64,000 bases of DNA from Candidatus Kapaibacterium sp. (GCA_023957315.1 JAMLHE010000006.1:1-64000); one strand, 5' to 3'. Numbered from the stretch's first letter, positions 1 through 10,350 are shown. Numbers and translations: made by a program. Notes: generated by a model not told the origin, from the sequence alone.

Positions 1-248
1 ATTACCCATTGATAGTCCGAATCCTCTTTTCCGGTATCTCCGGTTTCTTCAGCCAAAAATTTATGTTCGGGGAAATATGACTTAATCGTTTCAATTATGG
101 CATTTTCAGCCTTGAAATCGTATTCGGTCACCAAATTGTTGATTCCTGTCTTGTTTTTTATTTCAAATGTCGAACCGAAGCCTTCTTTCAATATAGCTCC
201 CGCTTTGAGGGCAGCTTCGACAGCACATTTTTCGAGTAATTCTAACAT
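1..248 (-). CDS. suhB: Inositol-1-monophosphatase family protein (N-terminal part, runs off window)
   Basis: The minus-strand frame opens at the ATG at 246-248 and stays open to the window edge, about 82 codons. The start MLELLEKCAVEAALKAGAIL, followed by NLVTEYDFKAENAI and FLAEETGDTG, matches the N-terminal half of the inositol monophosphatase/SuhB family. The glutamate pair in AEE corresponds to the metal-binding glutamate region. The metal-binding DPLDGT motif would follow WVI and lies outside the window. Family members dephosphorylate inositol phosphates or related sugar phosphates in the cytoplasm, and the true substrate cannot be read here. The gene lies downstream of the P5C dehydrogenase gene on the same strand but is separated from it by a strong terminator. 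Confidence 0.8.
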   Translation of the reverse strand, partial: MLELLEKCAVEAALKAGAILKEGFGSTFEIKNKTGINNLVTEYDFKAENAIIETIKSYFPEHKFLAEETGDTGKEDSDYQWV

Positions 249-320
249 TGTTTTCAATTTTTCTTGCTTAAATTAAATATTAAAAATATATAGAGACATA
301 TGAACTTGACTTATTTTATA

Positions 321-354
321 AAAAAAAACCGAATCCATACAGATTCGGTTTTTT
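321..354. terminator. Bidirectional rho-independent terminator
   Basis: A 9-bp perfect stem (AACCGAATC at 327-335 with GATTCGGTT at 342-350) has a 6-nt loop. An A-run lies on the left and a T-run on the right, so it can work in either direction. It lies just past the 3' end of the minus-strand pruA gene and ends that transcript before the monophosphatase gene. Confidence 0.85.
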
Positions 355-374
355 AATCAATTCTTAATCAAAAA

Positions 375-1919
375 TTAAATTTTTGTTGCTACTGATTTTC
401 CTTGCAAAAATAGCATGAAATAATCACGGCTTCCGGCTTTAGAATCTGTACCGCTCATGTTGAATCCGCCGAATGGATGGACGTCAACTAATGCACCTGT
501 GCATTTGCGATTCAAATAGAGGTTCCCCACGTGGAATTCACGTTTAGCACGTTCGAGTTTCGCTTCATTTTTGGAATAAACTGCGCCTGTCAAACCATAG
601 AGTGTACCATTTGCAATATCCAAAGCGTGGTCGTAATCGCGTGCTTTTGTGACAGCCAAAACAGGACCAAAAATTTCTTCTTGGGCAAGTCGGGCATTTT
701 CATCAATGTCAATAAATACAGTCGGCTCGATATAATATCCGTCCAAAGATTCGACTTTTTTGCCACCACAAAGTAATTTGCCTTCTTCGTGACCAATTTT
801 GATATATTCCAACATTGATTTTTCGGCACTTTGATTGATGACAGGACCGACACGGTAATCTTCTCTCGGGTCGCCGATTTTGAAAGTTTCGACTTCGAGT
901 TTCAATTTTGCAACGAATTCATCATAAATTGATGCGTCAATGATTGCACGTGAACAAGCTGAACATTTTTGTCCTTGGAAACCGAATGCAGATGCAGCGA
1001 CACCTTTTACAGCATCATCAACGTCGGCTTCGGAGTCAACGATAATTGCATCTTTTCCGCCCATTTCCGCAACGACTCTTTTTATCCATAGTTGTCCGGG
1101 ATTTGCTTTGGCGGCACGTTCGATAATTCTAAGTCCGACTTCCATCGAACCAGTGAAAGAGATAAATCTTGTTTTCGGATGGTCAACTAAGTAATCGCCT
1201 GCTTCAGCACCGGACGCAACGAAGAAATTCAAGACGCCTTCCGGCAATCCGACTTCTCTCATTATATCGGCAAACAAATATGCCATCATTGGTGTGTCTG
1301 ACGATGGTTTCATAACAACGGTATTACCTGTTACAAAAGATGCTGATGAAATTCCCGCCATAATAGCAAATGGGAAATTCCAAGGTGGGATACAAATACC
1401 AACTCCAAGCGGTATGTAGAAATATTGGTTCTTTTCGCCCGGGAATGGTGTAAGAGGTTGTTCTTGCCCGTATCTGATTGCTTCACGACCGTAGAATTCC
1501 ATAAAATCAATTGCTTCGCATGTGTCTGCATCAGCTTCTGCGAAGTTTTTACCCGCTTCGGTAATCATCCAAGCATTGATTTCGAAACGTCTTTTTTTCA
1601 TTACTTCAGCTGCTTTGAACAAGTATGAGGCTCTTTCTTCGGCTGGAGTATATTTCCAAGTTTCAAATGCTTTGAGTGCCGCTTGGATAGCATCTTCTGC
1701 TTCTTTTGCACCGGCTTTTTGGAATGTCCCGACTAATTCGCTTTTGTTGCCGGGGTTGTATGATGCAGTTTTTTTGTCAGTAAAAACTTGTTTTCCGCCT
1801 ATTATATTCGGATATTCCTTTCCTAACTGTTGACGTACGTATTCAATCGCTTCTTTTTGCTTTCTAACGTTTTCTTCAATTGTAAAATCGAAAGGCATTA
1901 AATTTTGAAATTCAGTCAT
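375..1919 (-). CDS. pruA: L-glutamate gamma-semialdehyde dehydrogenase (1-pyrroline-5-carboxylate dehydrogenase)
   Basis: This 514-residue aldehyde dehydrogenase has the length and sequence of the single-domain P5C dehydrogenases (RocA/PruA). It oxidises glutamate semialdehyde to glutamate with NAD+ as the second step of proline breakdown. Visible landmarks are the nucleotide-binding FTGSMEVG segment, the general-base glutamate in VVAEMGGKDA, the catalytic cysteine in GFQGQKCSACSR (about residue 320), and the C-terminal FGGFNMSGTDSKAG stretch typical of this subgroup. The start ATG is followed by the usual N-terminal extension. No proline dehydrogenase gene is next to it. A terminator follows at 321-354. 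Confidence 0.93.
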   Translation of the reverse strand: MTEFQNLMPFDFTIEENVRKQKEAIEYVRQQLGKEYPNIIGGKQVFTDKKTASYNPGNKSELVGTFQKAGAKEAEDAIQAALKAFETWKYTPAEERASYLFKAAEVMKKRRFEINAWMITEAGKNFAEADADTCEAIDFMEFYGREAIRYGQEQPLTPFPGEKNQYFYIPLGVGICIPPWNFPFAIMAGISSASFVTGNTVVMKPSSDTPMMAYLFADIMREVGLPEGVLNFFVASGAEAGDYLVDHPKTRFISFTGSMEVGLRIIERAAKANPGQLWIKRVVAEMGGKDAIIVDSEADVDDAVKGVAASAFGFQGQKCSACSRAIIDASIYDEFVAKLKLEVETFKIGDPREDYRVGPVINQSAEKSMLEYIKIGHEEGKLLCGGKKVESLDGYYIEPTVFIDIDENARLAQEEIFGPVLAVTKARDYDHALDIANGTLYGLTGAVYSKNEAKLERAKREFHVGNLYLNRKCTGALVDVHPFGGFNMSGTDSKAGSRDYFMLFLQGKSVATKI

Positions 1920-2041
1920 GTGATTGCTCCAATATGTTTTATGAAGATTGCATTTAACATGGATACAAAATTAATGAAAAAATTATAATAAACAAGAAGA
2001 ATCGGACTCAATTCGATAAGTTTGTAATATTATTAATAGCT

Positions 2042-3199
2042 TTACTGATAAGCAGGTAATCCTGTGATATAATGACCAAGAATTAATGTATGAATATCAT
2101 GAGTGCCTTCATATGTCTTCACGGATTCCAAATTTGCAGCATGGCGCATAATCGGGTATTCACCGAGTATGCCGTTAGCTCCGTGAATTTCCCGAGCTAA
2201 TCGGGCACAGTTTAGAGCCATTTCTACATTATTCCGTTTTGCAAAAGACACGTGTTGGGGAGTGGCTTTGCCTTCTTCCATCAATCTTCCCAATCGGATA
2301 TTCACAAGTTGAGCTTTGGAAATTTCAGTGAACATGTAAACAAGTTTTTCCTGAACTAACTGAAAAGCACCAATTGGTTTATCAAATTGAATTCGAGATT
2401 TTGCATATTCTACCGATGATTGATAGACAGCTAATGCGGCACCCACAGCACCCCAGGCTATTCCATATCGAGCTTGAGTCAAACACGATAGCGGTCCTTT
2501 CAATCCGGAAATATTCAAAATATTTTCGGCTGGAATTTCGCAATCTTGGAATATCAATTCCGATGTAACTGAGGCTCTCAGAGAATGTTTCCCTTTCATT
2601 TCGGGAGCTGTAAAGCCCGGAATGCCTTTCTCAACGATGAAACCGTGAATCTCACCGTCTAATTTTGCCCATACTACAGCTACATCAGCTACAGTACCAT
2701 TTGTAATCCACATTTTTGCACCATTGAGCAAAAATCCGGTGCTTGTTTTAGTTGCAGTTGTTATCATTCCTGCGGGATTTGACCCAAAATCAGGTTCGGT
2801 TAGACCGAAGCAACCAATGAATTCAGCTTCTGCTAATTTCTTGAGATATTTGTCTTTCTGGCTATCGCTGCCATATCTCCAAATTGGATACATCACCAAA
2901 GAACTTTGGACTGATGCGAAAGACCTAATTGCCGAATCGCCTCGTTCGAGTTCTTGCATCGCAAGCCCGTACATCACATATCCGGCGCCTGAACCACCGT
3001 AATGCTCGGGAAATTTAATGCCGAACACACCCAAATTTGCTAATTTCTTAGTCAAATGTGTTGGGTAAGTAGCATTTTGAAAGTGAGATTCGATTACGGG
3101 AATTACCTCGTCATCAACAAAATCTCTGACTATATTTCGAAACATTATCTCATCTTCGGATAATAGCTCATCTGTATAAAAAAAATCACTCATGGGCAT
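2042..3199 (-). CDS. gcdH: Acyl-CoA dehydrogenase, glutaryl-CoA dehydrogenase type
   Basis: This 385-residue flavoprotein belongs to the acyl-CoA dehydrogenase family. The stretch RSFASVQSSLVMYPIWRYGS, then IGCFGLTEPDFGSNPAGM, and the catalytic-base segment KTYEGTHDIHTLILG are characteristic of glutaryl-CoA dehydrogenases. These convert glutaryl-CoA to crotonyl-CoA and CO2 during lysine and tryptophan breakdown. The arginine and serines of the RSxxS segment are those that hold the glutarate carboxylate in the family. Two ATGs (3199 and 3193) could start it, and neither has a Shine-Dalgarno site. It is divergent from the nusA operon. Other short-chain acyl-CoA substrates cannot be ruled out. 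Confidence 0.85.
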   Translation of the reverse strand: MPMSDFFYTDELLSEDEIMFRNIVRDFVDDEVIPVIESHFQNATYPTHLTKKLANLGVFGIKFPEHYGGSGAGYVMYGLAMQELERGDSAIRSFASVQSSLVMYPIWRYGSDSQKDKYLKKLAEAEFIGCFGLTEPDFGSNPAGMITTATKTSTGFLLNGAKMWITNGTVADVAVVWAKLDGEIHGFIVEKGIPGFTAPEMKGKHSLRASVTSELIFQDCEIPAENILNISGLKGPLSCLTQARYGIAWGAVGAALAVYQSSVEYAKSRIQFDKPIGAFQLVQEKLVYMFTEISKAQLVNIRLGRLMEEGKATPQHVSFAKRNNVEMALNCARLAREIHGANGILGEYPIMRHAANLESVKTYEGTHDIHTLILGHYITGLPAYQ

Positions 3200-3302
3200 T
3201 CTATATTATAGATTTTAAAATGTTTTAAATTCTCATTTGTTAAAAATACCTTAATTTTCTGAAAAAATGTGCGAAATATCATGATAAATCAAGAAAAATT
3301 GT

Positions 3303-3310
3303 TACTTTTG
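3303..3310 (+). promoter_or_regulatory. Bacteroidota-type -7 element (TACTTTTG) before nusA
   Basis: TACTTTTG matches the TAnnTTTG -7 consensus of the Bacteroidota housekeeping sigma factor. It sits 79 bp before the nusA start and just before a leader hairpin. The same octamer occurs before gapA. I see no clear -33 TTG, so this call rests on the -7 box and its position. Confidence 0.5.
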
Positions 3311-3325
3311 TAAATCTCAAAAGGG

Positions 3326-3349
3326 ATGGGCTCGTGAAGCCCATTTTTT
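3326..3349 (+). promoter_or_regulatory. Leader hairpin with T-run (possible attenuator) of the nusA operon
   Basis: A 7-bp perfect stem (ATGGGCT, 3326-3332, with AGCCCAT, 3338-3344) has a 5-nt loop and is followed by six Ts. It lies within the predicted leader, roughly ten bases after the likely transcription start and 40 bp before the nusA ATG. No coding gene ends upstream on this strand, so it is not the terminator of a preceding gene. NusA controls termination in many bacteria, so an autoregulatory attenuator is plausible but not shown. Confidence 0.5.
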
Positions 3350-3388
3350 AATATTTCTTAAATTTTGATATTATAACTGTTTACAATT

Positions 3389-4729
3389 ATGGCTCGACGT
3401 AAACCCAAACATAAGATTGACAAAAAAGTCATCATCGAAGCATTTGCAGAAATGGCTAAGCATAAAAGCATTGACCGCGATTTGCTTCAAGGTATTCTCG
3501 AAGAAACTCTTTCGATGATAATCCGTAAAAAATACGGGCAAGAATCGAAATTCGAGATTATCGTCAATATGGAAAAAGGCGATATCGAAATTTATCTCAT
3601 GAGAGAAATTGTCGATGTAGTCGAGGATGAAGTGCTTCAGATAGCGATTTCGGACGCTCGAAAATATTCCGACGAAGAATATGAAATTGGTGATGAATTC
3701 ATCGAGGAAATTACTTTGGATAATATTTCCGAAAGCTTCGGCAGACGTCTTGTGACTTTAGCTTCGCAAAATCTGAACCAAAGAATTCGAGAAGTTGAAA
3801 AGGATAATGTTTTTCGCGAATACATTGACAAAGTTGGCGAAATCATAATCGGCGAAATTTATCAAGTTCGCCGCCATGACATCTTAGTTGTCCACAACAA
3901 AATTGAGATGAGACTTCCACGTGAAGAACAAATCCCTAATGAGCCTTATCGTTACAAGAAAAATCAAACTATCAAAGCTCTCATCAAAGAAGTCAATCGC
4001 TCAGGTGCTGGCGGACAACCCGAAGTTATTTTGTCACGTGCATCAGAAGACTTTTTGGCGAGATTATTCGAAATTGAAATTCCGGAAATTTACGATGGTA
4101 TAATCCAAATTAAGTCAATTGCTCGTGACCCGGGCGAACGTTCAAAAGTCGCAGTTGTATCATTCGACGACAGAGTTGACCCGGTCGGAGCTTGTGTAGG
4201 TATGAAAGGGATACGAATTCACTCGATTGTACGCGAATTGAATAACGAAAATATAGATTTGATTGAATATACTGAGGATATAAATTTATTCATAGCTCGT
4301 GCATTGTCACCTGCTAAAGTTGATGAAATTGAACTTTCAACTGAAACAAGAACTGCAAACGTCACTGTAAAAGACGACCAAGTTGCTCTCGCTGTCGGTA
4401 AAAACGGACAGAATGTAAGATTGGCTTCAAAATTAACAGGATATAATATTTTGCTCACTAAGCTTGGTGACGAAGATATTGAATTGACTGAATTTTTGCC
4501 TGATATGGGTAAAGAATTATACGATTTGGTATTCGATACAGGAATTGAAACTGCTCGCGAGTTCTTAGAAGCGAACACAGATTTCTTGTTGACAATACCC
4601 GGAATGACCAAAGAAAAACTCGTAGAACTTCGCCAAATTATGCTTGTAGAATTTGACGAACACGAACAAGCTGAGATTCTTGAAGCGATTAAAAATTTCA
4701 AGCCGAATCAAGACATAATATTGGATTAA
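3389..4729 (+). CDS. nusA: Transcription termination/antitermination protein NusA
   Basis: This 446-residue protein has the NusA order: an N-terminal RNA-polymerase-binding domain (about 1-135), an S1 domain (about 140-210, VGEIIIGEIYQVRRHD), and KH1 and KH2 domains (VGMKGIRIHSIVRELNNE and VGKNGQNVRLASKLTGYNI). A short helix-hairpin-helix-like tail (TIPGMTKEKLVELRQIMLVE) follows in place of the long E. coli C-terminal repeats. It binds RNA polymerase and nascent RNA to control pausing, termination and antitermination. It is the first gene of a seven-gene operon. rimP, which commonly precedes nusA, is absent here. Confidence 0.97.
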   Translation: MARRKPKHKIDKKVIIEAFAEMAKHKSIDRDLLQGILEETLSMIIRKKYGQESKFEIIVNMEKGDIEIYLMREIVDVVEDEVLQIAISDARKYSDEEYEIGDEFIEEITLDNISESFGRRLVTLASQNLNQRIREVEKDNVFREYIDKVGEIIIGEIYQVRRHDILVVHNKIEMRLPREEQIPNEPYRYKKNQTIKALIKEVNRSGAGGQPEVILSRASEDFLARLFEIEIPEIYDGIIQIKSIARDPGERSKVAVVSFDDRVDPVGACVGMKGIRIHSIVRELNNENIDLIEYTEDINLFIARALSPAKVDEIELSTETRTANVTVKDDQVALAVGKNGQNVRLASKLTGYNILLTKLGDEDIELTEFLPDMGKELYDLVFDTGIETAREFLEANTDFLLTIPGMTKEKLVELRQIMLVEFDEHEQAEILEAIKNFKPNQDIILD

Positions 4730-4741
4730 CAAATAGGATTT

Positions 4742-7700
4742 ATGGCTACAGATAAAAATATTAAGCTATTCAAATTAGCATCTGAAATTAACATTGGCAG
4801 AGACACTATTGTTGATTTTCTAAACGGTAAGGGTTTTGACATCGTCAATAAACCCATTACTTCGCTTACACCTGCAATGGTAGATTTGGTTTACGAAAAA
4901 TTCAGACGCGAAAAGAAAGCTGCCGAAACTGTTCGAGAAAAAATCCAAAAGTATAAAGATATCCGGGTCGAAAACAAGCGAACCGTTGATGATAAATACC
5001 GTGAAGACAAGCTCAAAGAGCAAGCTCTCCATCATCATCATGAGGAAGCGACAGCGGAAATAGTTGAACCCGAACCTATTATCGAACCAATTGTCGAAGC
5101 TGTTCATAGTGAACCGAATGAGGTCGTTTCAGCCAAAACTGAAAAAATCATTCCCGAAATCGAAGAAGCCCCAAAATCAGAAGTTGAAGAAGCCAAAGCT
5201 ATTGAAATCATCGAAGAAAAAATTACACCGGAAGAAATTGCACCTGTCGAAGTAATTGAAGATGCTCCCCAAGTCGAGGAAATCAAAGCAATTGAGCCGG
5301 AAATCATTCCTGAAGCTGTCGAAATTGTTGAAGAAGTTCCGGTCATAGAAACAAAAATTGAACATAAGCACGTTAAAGCTAAAAAAGAAGTTAAGAAAGT
5401 TGAAGAAATTGAATCACAAGAAGTTGAACCAGTTTCGGAACCTGTCGAAGTGCTCGAACCTAAAATTGAAACAAAAATTGAAGAATCAGCTGAAAAAATT
5501 GACGATATAGACGAAATTGATGATGTAGATGATATTGACGATGTTGATGAAGTTGATGATACAGACGAATCTGATGAAATTGAACGACAACAACTTCAAG
5601 AAAAAGATGACATCGCAAGCGGTCGTCAGTTACGTGGGCTTACTGTCTTAGGCAAAATTGATATTAAAGCCCCCAAATCACGCAAGGAAAGAGCCGCCGA
5701 AAAAGCTGAAAAGAAAATCAAAGCGGATAAAAAAGCTAAACAAGAATCGGACGAAAAAGCAGCTAAAGCTGAGAAAAGAAGACCGAGGAGAGCCGATACC
5801 AGAACAAGTCCGCCTCCGGATAAAGAAAAAGAAGCAACTGCAGCCGATGGTGATAAATCTGCAGCTAAACCAAAGCAATTTAAAAAACGCAAGCATAATG
5901 TTGGCGAAACTCCAGTTCAGCAGCCGTCCACTAAGCAAGTTTTGGATTTAAAAACGAAATTTAAAGACAAACCAAAAGTAGAAGAAAAAGCTCCTGAAAA
6001 GGACGACAAAAAGAAACGTAAACGCAAAAAATCTATCCGCGAGACGATTAGTCAAGAGGATGTGGACAGAGCGATTCGCGAAACCTTATCAGGTATGGAT
6101 TCGGGTGGTACGTCTCAACGGAATCGTATGAGATTGAAACGCAAGGCAGAACGCGAAGAAAAGGAAATGAAAATCAAGGAAGACAAGGCGATTGAAGACC
6201 AAATCCTAAAATTGTCAGAATATGTTACCACAAGTGACTTAGCATCGCTTATGGGCATTTCGCCTTCTGAAGTTATAATGAAATGTATGGAACTCAATCT
6301 GATGGTTACGATTAACCAAAGATTGGATAAAGATACTATTTCGATGATAGCCCTTGACTATGGTTACGATGTTGAATTTTTAGACCAAAAACAAGTACTA
6401 ACCGTAGAGGAAGACATTGACCCAATTGAAACTTTGAAGCCACGCGCTCCAATTGTGACAATCATGGGGCACGTTGACCACGGTAAAACTTCATTGCTCG
6501 ACCATATTCGCAGTGCCAATGTGGTAGCAGGTGAAGCCGGCGGTATCACCCAACATATTGGTGCATACAGCGTGGAACTTCCGAATGGCAAATCAATTAC
6601 TTTCTTAGATACTCCGGGTCACGAAGCATTTACTGCCATGCGTGCTCGAGGTGCTCAAGTTACTGATATCGTTGTATTAGTCGTTGCTGCTGATGATAGT
6701 GTGATGCCTCAATCAATTGAAGCGATTAGTCATGCTAAAGCAGCAAAAGTGCCAATTGTGGTTGCGATTAATAAGGTGGACAAAATTGACTCTAATCCGG
6801 ACAGAATCAAACAACAACTTGCTGATTACGGTGTTCTTGTTGAAGAATGGGGCGGTAATCATCAAGCAGTTGAAATTTCTGCCAAATTCGGAAAAAATAT
6901 TGATACTTTGCTCGAAAAAATCTTGCTCGAAGCTGAAATTTTGGAATTGAAAGCAAATCCCGATAGACTTTGCAAAGGCGTTGTTATCGAATCCAATATG
7001 AAACAAGGATTTGGAGCCGTTGCAACCGTCATAATCCAAAGAGGAACATTGAAAGTCGGCGACCCATTCGTAGCAGGTTTCCATTCCGGTAAAGTCCGAG
7101 CATTACTCGACGAACGCGAAAAGAGAGTGGATTCTGTAGGTCCGGCAGACCCGATTTTGGTAGTAGGATTCGACGGTTTGCCTGAATCAGGGGATTCATT
7201 TATGTCAACCGCAAGTGAAATTGAAGCTCGCGAAATTGCGAACGAACGTAAGAAATTAAGACGCGAACAAGAACTTCGCCAAACTAAACTTGTTACGCTC
7301 GACCAAATTTCTGCTCAAATACAGCTTGGTGGAGTGAAGGAATTGAATTTGGTAATCAAAGGTGACGTGACAGGTTCCGTAGAAGCATTGAGTGATTCTT
7401 TGCAAAAACTTTCAACTGAAGAAGTTAAAGTCCAAATACTGCACAAGGGCGTAGGCACAATTTCCGAAACCGACGTTATGTTGGCTGCCGCATCCGGTGC
7501 CGTTGTGATTGGATTTAGCGTCAATCCTTCTGCTAAAGCTCGCAAAGCAGCTGAATCGGAACAAGTTGACATCAGACTATATAATATCATCTATGACTGT
7601 ATAAATGAGATTCAATTAGCATTGGAAGGTTTGCTTGCACCGGAATACAAAGAGGAAATCACTGCTACAGTCGAAGTCAGAAAAACATTCAAAATTTCTC

Positions 7701-7951
7701 GACTCGGCGTAATTGCCGGTTGTTACGTTTTGAGTGGCAAAATCACACGTAACGATAAAATCAGAGTCCGTAGAGATGGATTTGTCCAATTTGAGGGTGG
7801 AATATCATCACTCAAACGCGGCAAAGACGATGTGAAAGAAGTGGATACAGCATATGAATGCGGTATTCAAATCGACGGGTACAATGATTTGCAGGAATCT
7901 GATATCATTGAGTCATTCAAATTAGTTGAAATTAAGCGTAAGTTGAAGTAA
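4742..7951 (+). CDS. infB: Translation initiation factor IF-2
   Basis: This 1069-residue IF-2 delivers fMet-tRNA to the 30S subunit and drives subunit joining. The N-terminal IF2-N helical module (residues 5-55, [20 protein letters not shown]) is followed by a long charged linker (about 60-480). The linker includes a striking Asp/Ile/Val run at residues 254-280 and Lys/Arg-rich tracts after it. A second IF2-N motif comes next, then the GTPase domain with GHVDHGKTS (about residue 577), DTPGHEAF and NKVDK, and then the beta-barrel and C-terminal fMet-tRNA-binding domains. It starts 12 bp after nusA. The linker is unusually long and acidic, but such linkers vary freely in the family. Confidence 0.97.
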   Translation: MATDKNIKLFKLASEINIGRDTIVDFLNGKGFDIVNKPITSLTPAMVDLVYEKFRREKKAAETVREKIQKYKDIRVENKRTVDDKYREDKLKEQALHHHHEEATAEIVEPEPIIEPIVEAVHSEPNEVVSAKTEKIIPEIEEAPKSEVEEAKAIEIIEEKITPEEIAPVEVIEDAPQVEEIKAIEPEIIPEAVEIVEEVPVIETKIEHKHVKAKKEVKKVEEIESQEVEPVSEPVEVLEPKIETKIEESAEKIDDIDEIDDVDDIDDVDEVDDTDESDEIERQQLQEKDDIASGRQLRGLTVLGKIDIKAPKSRKERAAEKAEKKIKADKKAKQESDEKAAKAEKRRPRRADTRTSPPPDKEKEATAADGDKSAAKPKQFKKRKHNVGETPVQQPSTKQVLDLKTKFKDKPKVEEKAPEKDDKKKRKRKKSIRETISQEDVDRAIRETLSGMDSGGTSQRNRMRLKRKAEREEKEMKIKEDKAIEDQILKLSEYVTTSDLASLMGISPSEVIMKCMELNLMVTINQRLDKDTISMIALDYGYDVEFLDQKQVLTVEEDIDPIETLKPRAPIVTIMGHVDHGKTSLLDHIRSANVVAGEAGGITQHIGAYSVELPNGKSITFLDTPGHEAFTAMRARGAQVTDIVVLVVAADDSVMPQSIEAISHAKAAKVPIVVAINKVDKIDSNPDRIKQQLADYGVLVEEWGGNHQAVEISAKFGKNIDTLLEKILLEAEILELKANPDRLCKGVVIESNMKQGFGAVATVIIQRGTLKVGDPFVAGFHSGKVRALLDEREKRVDSVGPADPILVVGFDGLPESGDSFMSTASEIEAREIANERKKLRREQELRQTKLVTLDQISAQIQLGGVKELNLVIKGDVTGSVEALSDSLQKLSTEEVKVQILHKGVGTISETDVMLAAASGAVVIGFSVNPSAKARKAAESEQVDIRLYNIIYDCINEIQLALEGLLAPEYKEEITATVEVRKTFKISRLGVIAGCYVLSGKITRNDKIRVRRDGFVQFEGGISSLKRGKDDVKEVDTAYECGIQIDGYNDLQESDIIESFKLVEIKRKLK

Positions 7952-7960
7952 TAATAAATC

Positions 7961-8335
7961 ATGTCGATAAGAGCCGAAAAAGTAGCAAGTACAGTCAAAA
8001 GACTTCTTGCTCAACATATAACAGATATTTCGCGAGAAATTAAAGCAGGATTTGCCACCTTGACTTCTGTCAAGATGACAAGTGATTTGCATCTCGTGAA
8101 ATGTTATGTTAGTTTGTTCGGCAAAGAGACCCAACCCGGATTGCTGCTTGAAGAACTCGAAAGGCGTAAACATCTTTTCAAGCATTTGATTGCTAAAGAA
8201 ATGCGATTACGTACGATTCCGGATTTCAAATTTTATTATGATGATACACTTGACCAGATTGACCACATCAAAGACCTCATAAATTCCTCCAAAACCGGAA
8301 ACGCTGATTTGTTCAACGAATCTTCAGATAAATAG
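7961..8335 (+). CDS. rbfA: 30S ribosome-binding factor RbfA
   Basis: This 124-residue protein of the RbfA family is a KH-fold factor for late 30S subunit maturation and cold adaptation. The N-terminal RAEKVASTVKRLLAQHI helix, the LTSVKMTSDLHLVKCYVSLF segment and the MRLRTIPDFKFYYDDTLDQ C-terminal strand are diagnostic. It starts 9 bp after infB and ends 4 bp before truB, in the usual infB-rbfA-truB order. Confidence 0.94.
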   Translation: MSIRAEKVASTVKRLLAQHITDISREIKAGFATLTSVKMTSDLHLVKCYVSLFGKETQPGLLLEELERRKHLFKHLIAKEMRLRTIPDFKFYYDDTLDQIDHIKDLINSSKTGNADLFNESSDK

Positions 8336-8339
8336 CCTT

Positions 8340-9077
8340 ATGATTTTAACAAAACGGAATTTAGATGAGTTCCATCAATGGTTCGAAGGCTTGAACTCTG
8401 ACGGCGGAATGATTCTGATTGATAAAGCACTTGATTGGACATCATTCGATGTCGTTGCCAAACTTCGCTCACTCACAAGAATTAAAAAAATCGGTCATGC
8501 GGGTACATTAGACCCTTTGGCAACCGGATTGTTGATTATCTGCTTCGGGAAATATACAAAAAAAATCAACGAATTTCAAGATTTACTAAAAGTCTATGAA
8601 AGTAAATTCAAATTTGGTGCAACTACCAAATCATTTGATTCGGAATTTGAAGAAGAAAATTTTCGCCCTACAGAACACATCACACTCGAATTATTGCAAT
8701 CATCAGCAAAAGATTTCATAGGTCAAATTTCTCAAATTCCTCCAATATTTTCTGCGAAAAAAGTAGCAGGGAAAAGCCTTTACAAATATGCTCGAAAAAA
8801 TCAAGAAGTTGAAATTAAGCCCTCATTAGTTGAAGTTTACCAATTTGACATTTTAAATTACGAAAATTGCATTGCCGACGTCTTTATAAAATGTTCAAAA
8901 GGGACCTATATTCGTTCATTAGCGAATGATTTAGGGCAATCAGTTGGTGCAGGTGCATATTTGAAACAATTGCGTCGCACAGCTATTGGCGAATTTTTAG
9001 TATCGGATGCTATCACCATAAATGAATTTATGGAATTATTAAACAATTATAAAGCGAATACCGTTGAAAGTTTATAA
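8340..9077 (+). CDS. truB: tRNA pseudouridine(55) synthase TruB
   Basis: This 245-residue enzyme makes pseudouridine 55 in the T-loop of tRNAs. GGMILIDKALDWTSFDVV and HAGTLDPLATGLLIICFGK, with the catalytic aspartate, are the TruB signatures. YIRSLANDLG and LRRTAIGEF follow in order. It is shorter than E. coli TruB because it lacks the C-terminal PUA domain, as in many FCB bacteria. Its end overlaps the start of ribF by 14 bp, which suggests coupled translation. Confidence 0.94.
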   Translation: MILTKRNLDEFHQWFEGLNSDGGMILIDKALDWTSFDVVAKLRSLTRIKKIGHAGTLDPLATGLLIICFGKYTKKINEFQDLLKVYESKFKFGATTKSFDSEFEEENFRPTEHITLELLQSSAKDFIGQISQIPPIFSAKKVAGKSLYKYARKNQEVEIKPSLVEVYQFDILNYENCIADVFIKCSKGTYIRSLANDLGQSVGAGAYLKQLRRTAIGEFLVSDAITINEFMELLNNYKANTVESL

Positions 9078-10020
9078 TTCACTAAGTGAGATAAATAAAT
9101 TTAGTAATAGAATTTTGACCGTTGGCACATTTGATGGAGTGCATATCGGTCATAAGCAGATATTCAGCACCATGCTTAATGATGCTTCAGAAAGCAATTC
9201 CGAACATTTAGTTGTGACTTTCGACCCGCATCCTCGATTAGTTCTCGGCAAACCCGACAAACCAAAACTATCGCTGCTTACTTCGACTGAGGAACGTTTG
9301 TTACTTTTTGAGCGTAATAATATCGAACATGTTTTTGTTATCAAATTTGATTTCGATTTCTCGCAACTTTCCGGGAGAGAGTTTATTATTGATTATCTTT
9401 ATGAAAAAATTGGTTTCAACAAAATTTTAATCGGTTACGACCATACTTTTGGTAAAAATCGTTCCGGAAATATTGATTTATTAAGAGACTTGGCGATTGA
9501 ATTTGCTTTTGAAGTCCAAAAAATCGAGCCATTCAAAGATGGCGAAATCATCATTTCGAGTACTAAAGTCAGAACAGCCTTGCAAGCTAATGAAATTGAA
9601 TTGGCAAATGAATTATTGGGCTATACTTTTTTCGTTTCTGGAAATGTCATCAGAGGCGCCAGACGCGGCTCTACGATTGGATTTCCAACGGCAAATATAA
9701 TGGTGCCGTACGAATATAAAATATTGCCTGCAATTGGAGTGTATTTGGTTAGTTCAGTTATTGACGGCATTCATTATTGGGGAATGGCAAATATCGGCTA
9801 TAGACCTACTGTGAGCGATGACAAACAGGTTTCGCTCGAAGTGCATTTTTTTGATTTTGATGGAGACATTTATGATAAAGAGTTACGAATAAATTTCCAT
9901 AATTTCTTGAGACATGAACAAAAGTTTAATAGTTTAAACGAATTGACCAATCAACTCGTTATAGATAAAGAAAACTCGATGAAAAAACTCCCAAATCATA
10001 AAAATGATTTTATTATTTGA
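9064..10020 (+). CDS. ribF: Bifunctional riboflavin kinase/FAD synthetase RibF
   Basis: This 318-residue enzyme phosphorylates riboflavin to FMN and adenylates it to FAD. The N-terminal adenylyltransferase domain shows TVGTFDGVHIGHKQI and GYDHTFGKNRSGN. The C-terminal kinase domain shows RGARRGSTIGFPTANI and GVYLV. The reading frame can only begin at a TTG (9064) inside the end of truB, since no suitable ATG precedes the conserved core. Overlapping, TTG-started translation coupled to truB is the likely arrangement. No FMN riboswitch is visible. Confidence 0.93.
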   Translation: MKVYNSLSEINKFSNRILTVGTFDGVHIGHKQIFSTMLNDASESNSEHLVVTFDPHPRLVLGKPDKPKLSLLTSTEERLLLFERNNIEHVFVIKFDFDFSQLSGREFIIDYLYEKIGFNKILIGYDHTFGKNRSGNIDLLRDLAIEFAFEVQKIEPFKDGEIIISSTKVRTALQANEIELANELLGYTFFVSGNVIRGARRGSTIGFPTANIMVPYEYKILPAIGVYLVSSVIDGIHYWGMANIGYRPTVSDDKQVSLEVHFFDFDGDIYDKELRINFHNFLRHEQKFNSLNELTNQLVIDKENSMKKLPNHKNDFII

Positions 10021-10077
10021 AAAAAAAGTCGTATTTTTAAAATTCGTTTAATAGGAAAAATTTTAAGGAAATTTTAG

Positions 10078-10344
10078 ATGATTACATCTGAACAAAAGTT
10101 AGAAGCTGTTACAAAGTTTGGTGCAGACCAAGCTGATTCCGGCAAGCCGGAAGTCCAAATTGCATTGTTTACCTTGAGGATTACTCATCTAACAGGTCAC
10201 CTTGATACACATAAAAAAGACCACCACAGTCGTAGAGGTTTGATTAGGTTAGTATCAAAAAGACGCAAGCTTCTTAAGTATTTGATGGAGAATGATATCA
10301 GCCGTTACCGCCAGGTGATAGCCGCCTTGTCACTTCGTAAATAA
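10078..10344 (+). CDS. rpsO: 30S ribosomal protein S15
   Basis: This 88-residue protein has the standard S15 length and sequence, including the rRNA-contact stretch [21 protein letters not shown]. It binds the 16S rRNA central domain early in 30S assembly. An AAGGAA Shine-Dalgarno-like sequence lies just before the ATG. A strong terminator follows, so pnp may need its own promoter or read-through. Confidence 0.97.
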   Translation: MITSEQKLEAVTKFGADQADSGKPEVQIALFTLRITHLTGHLDTHKKDHHSRRGLIRLVSKRRKLLKYLMENDISRYRQVIAALSLRK

Positions 10345-10350
10345 CTAAAG

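Noticed and set aside
4219..4701. 160-codon minus-strand ORF within nusA
   Set aside because: It is a serine-rich shadow of the KH domains with no support from motifs or spacing.
8980..9063. FMN riboswitch before ribF
   Set aside because: ribF starts inside truB and has no leader. No RFN-element blocks are seen.
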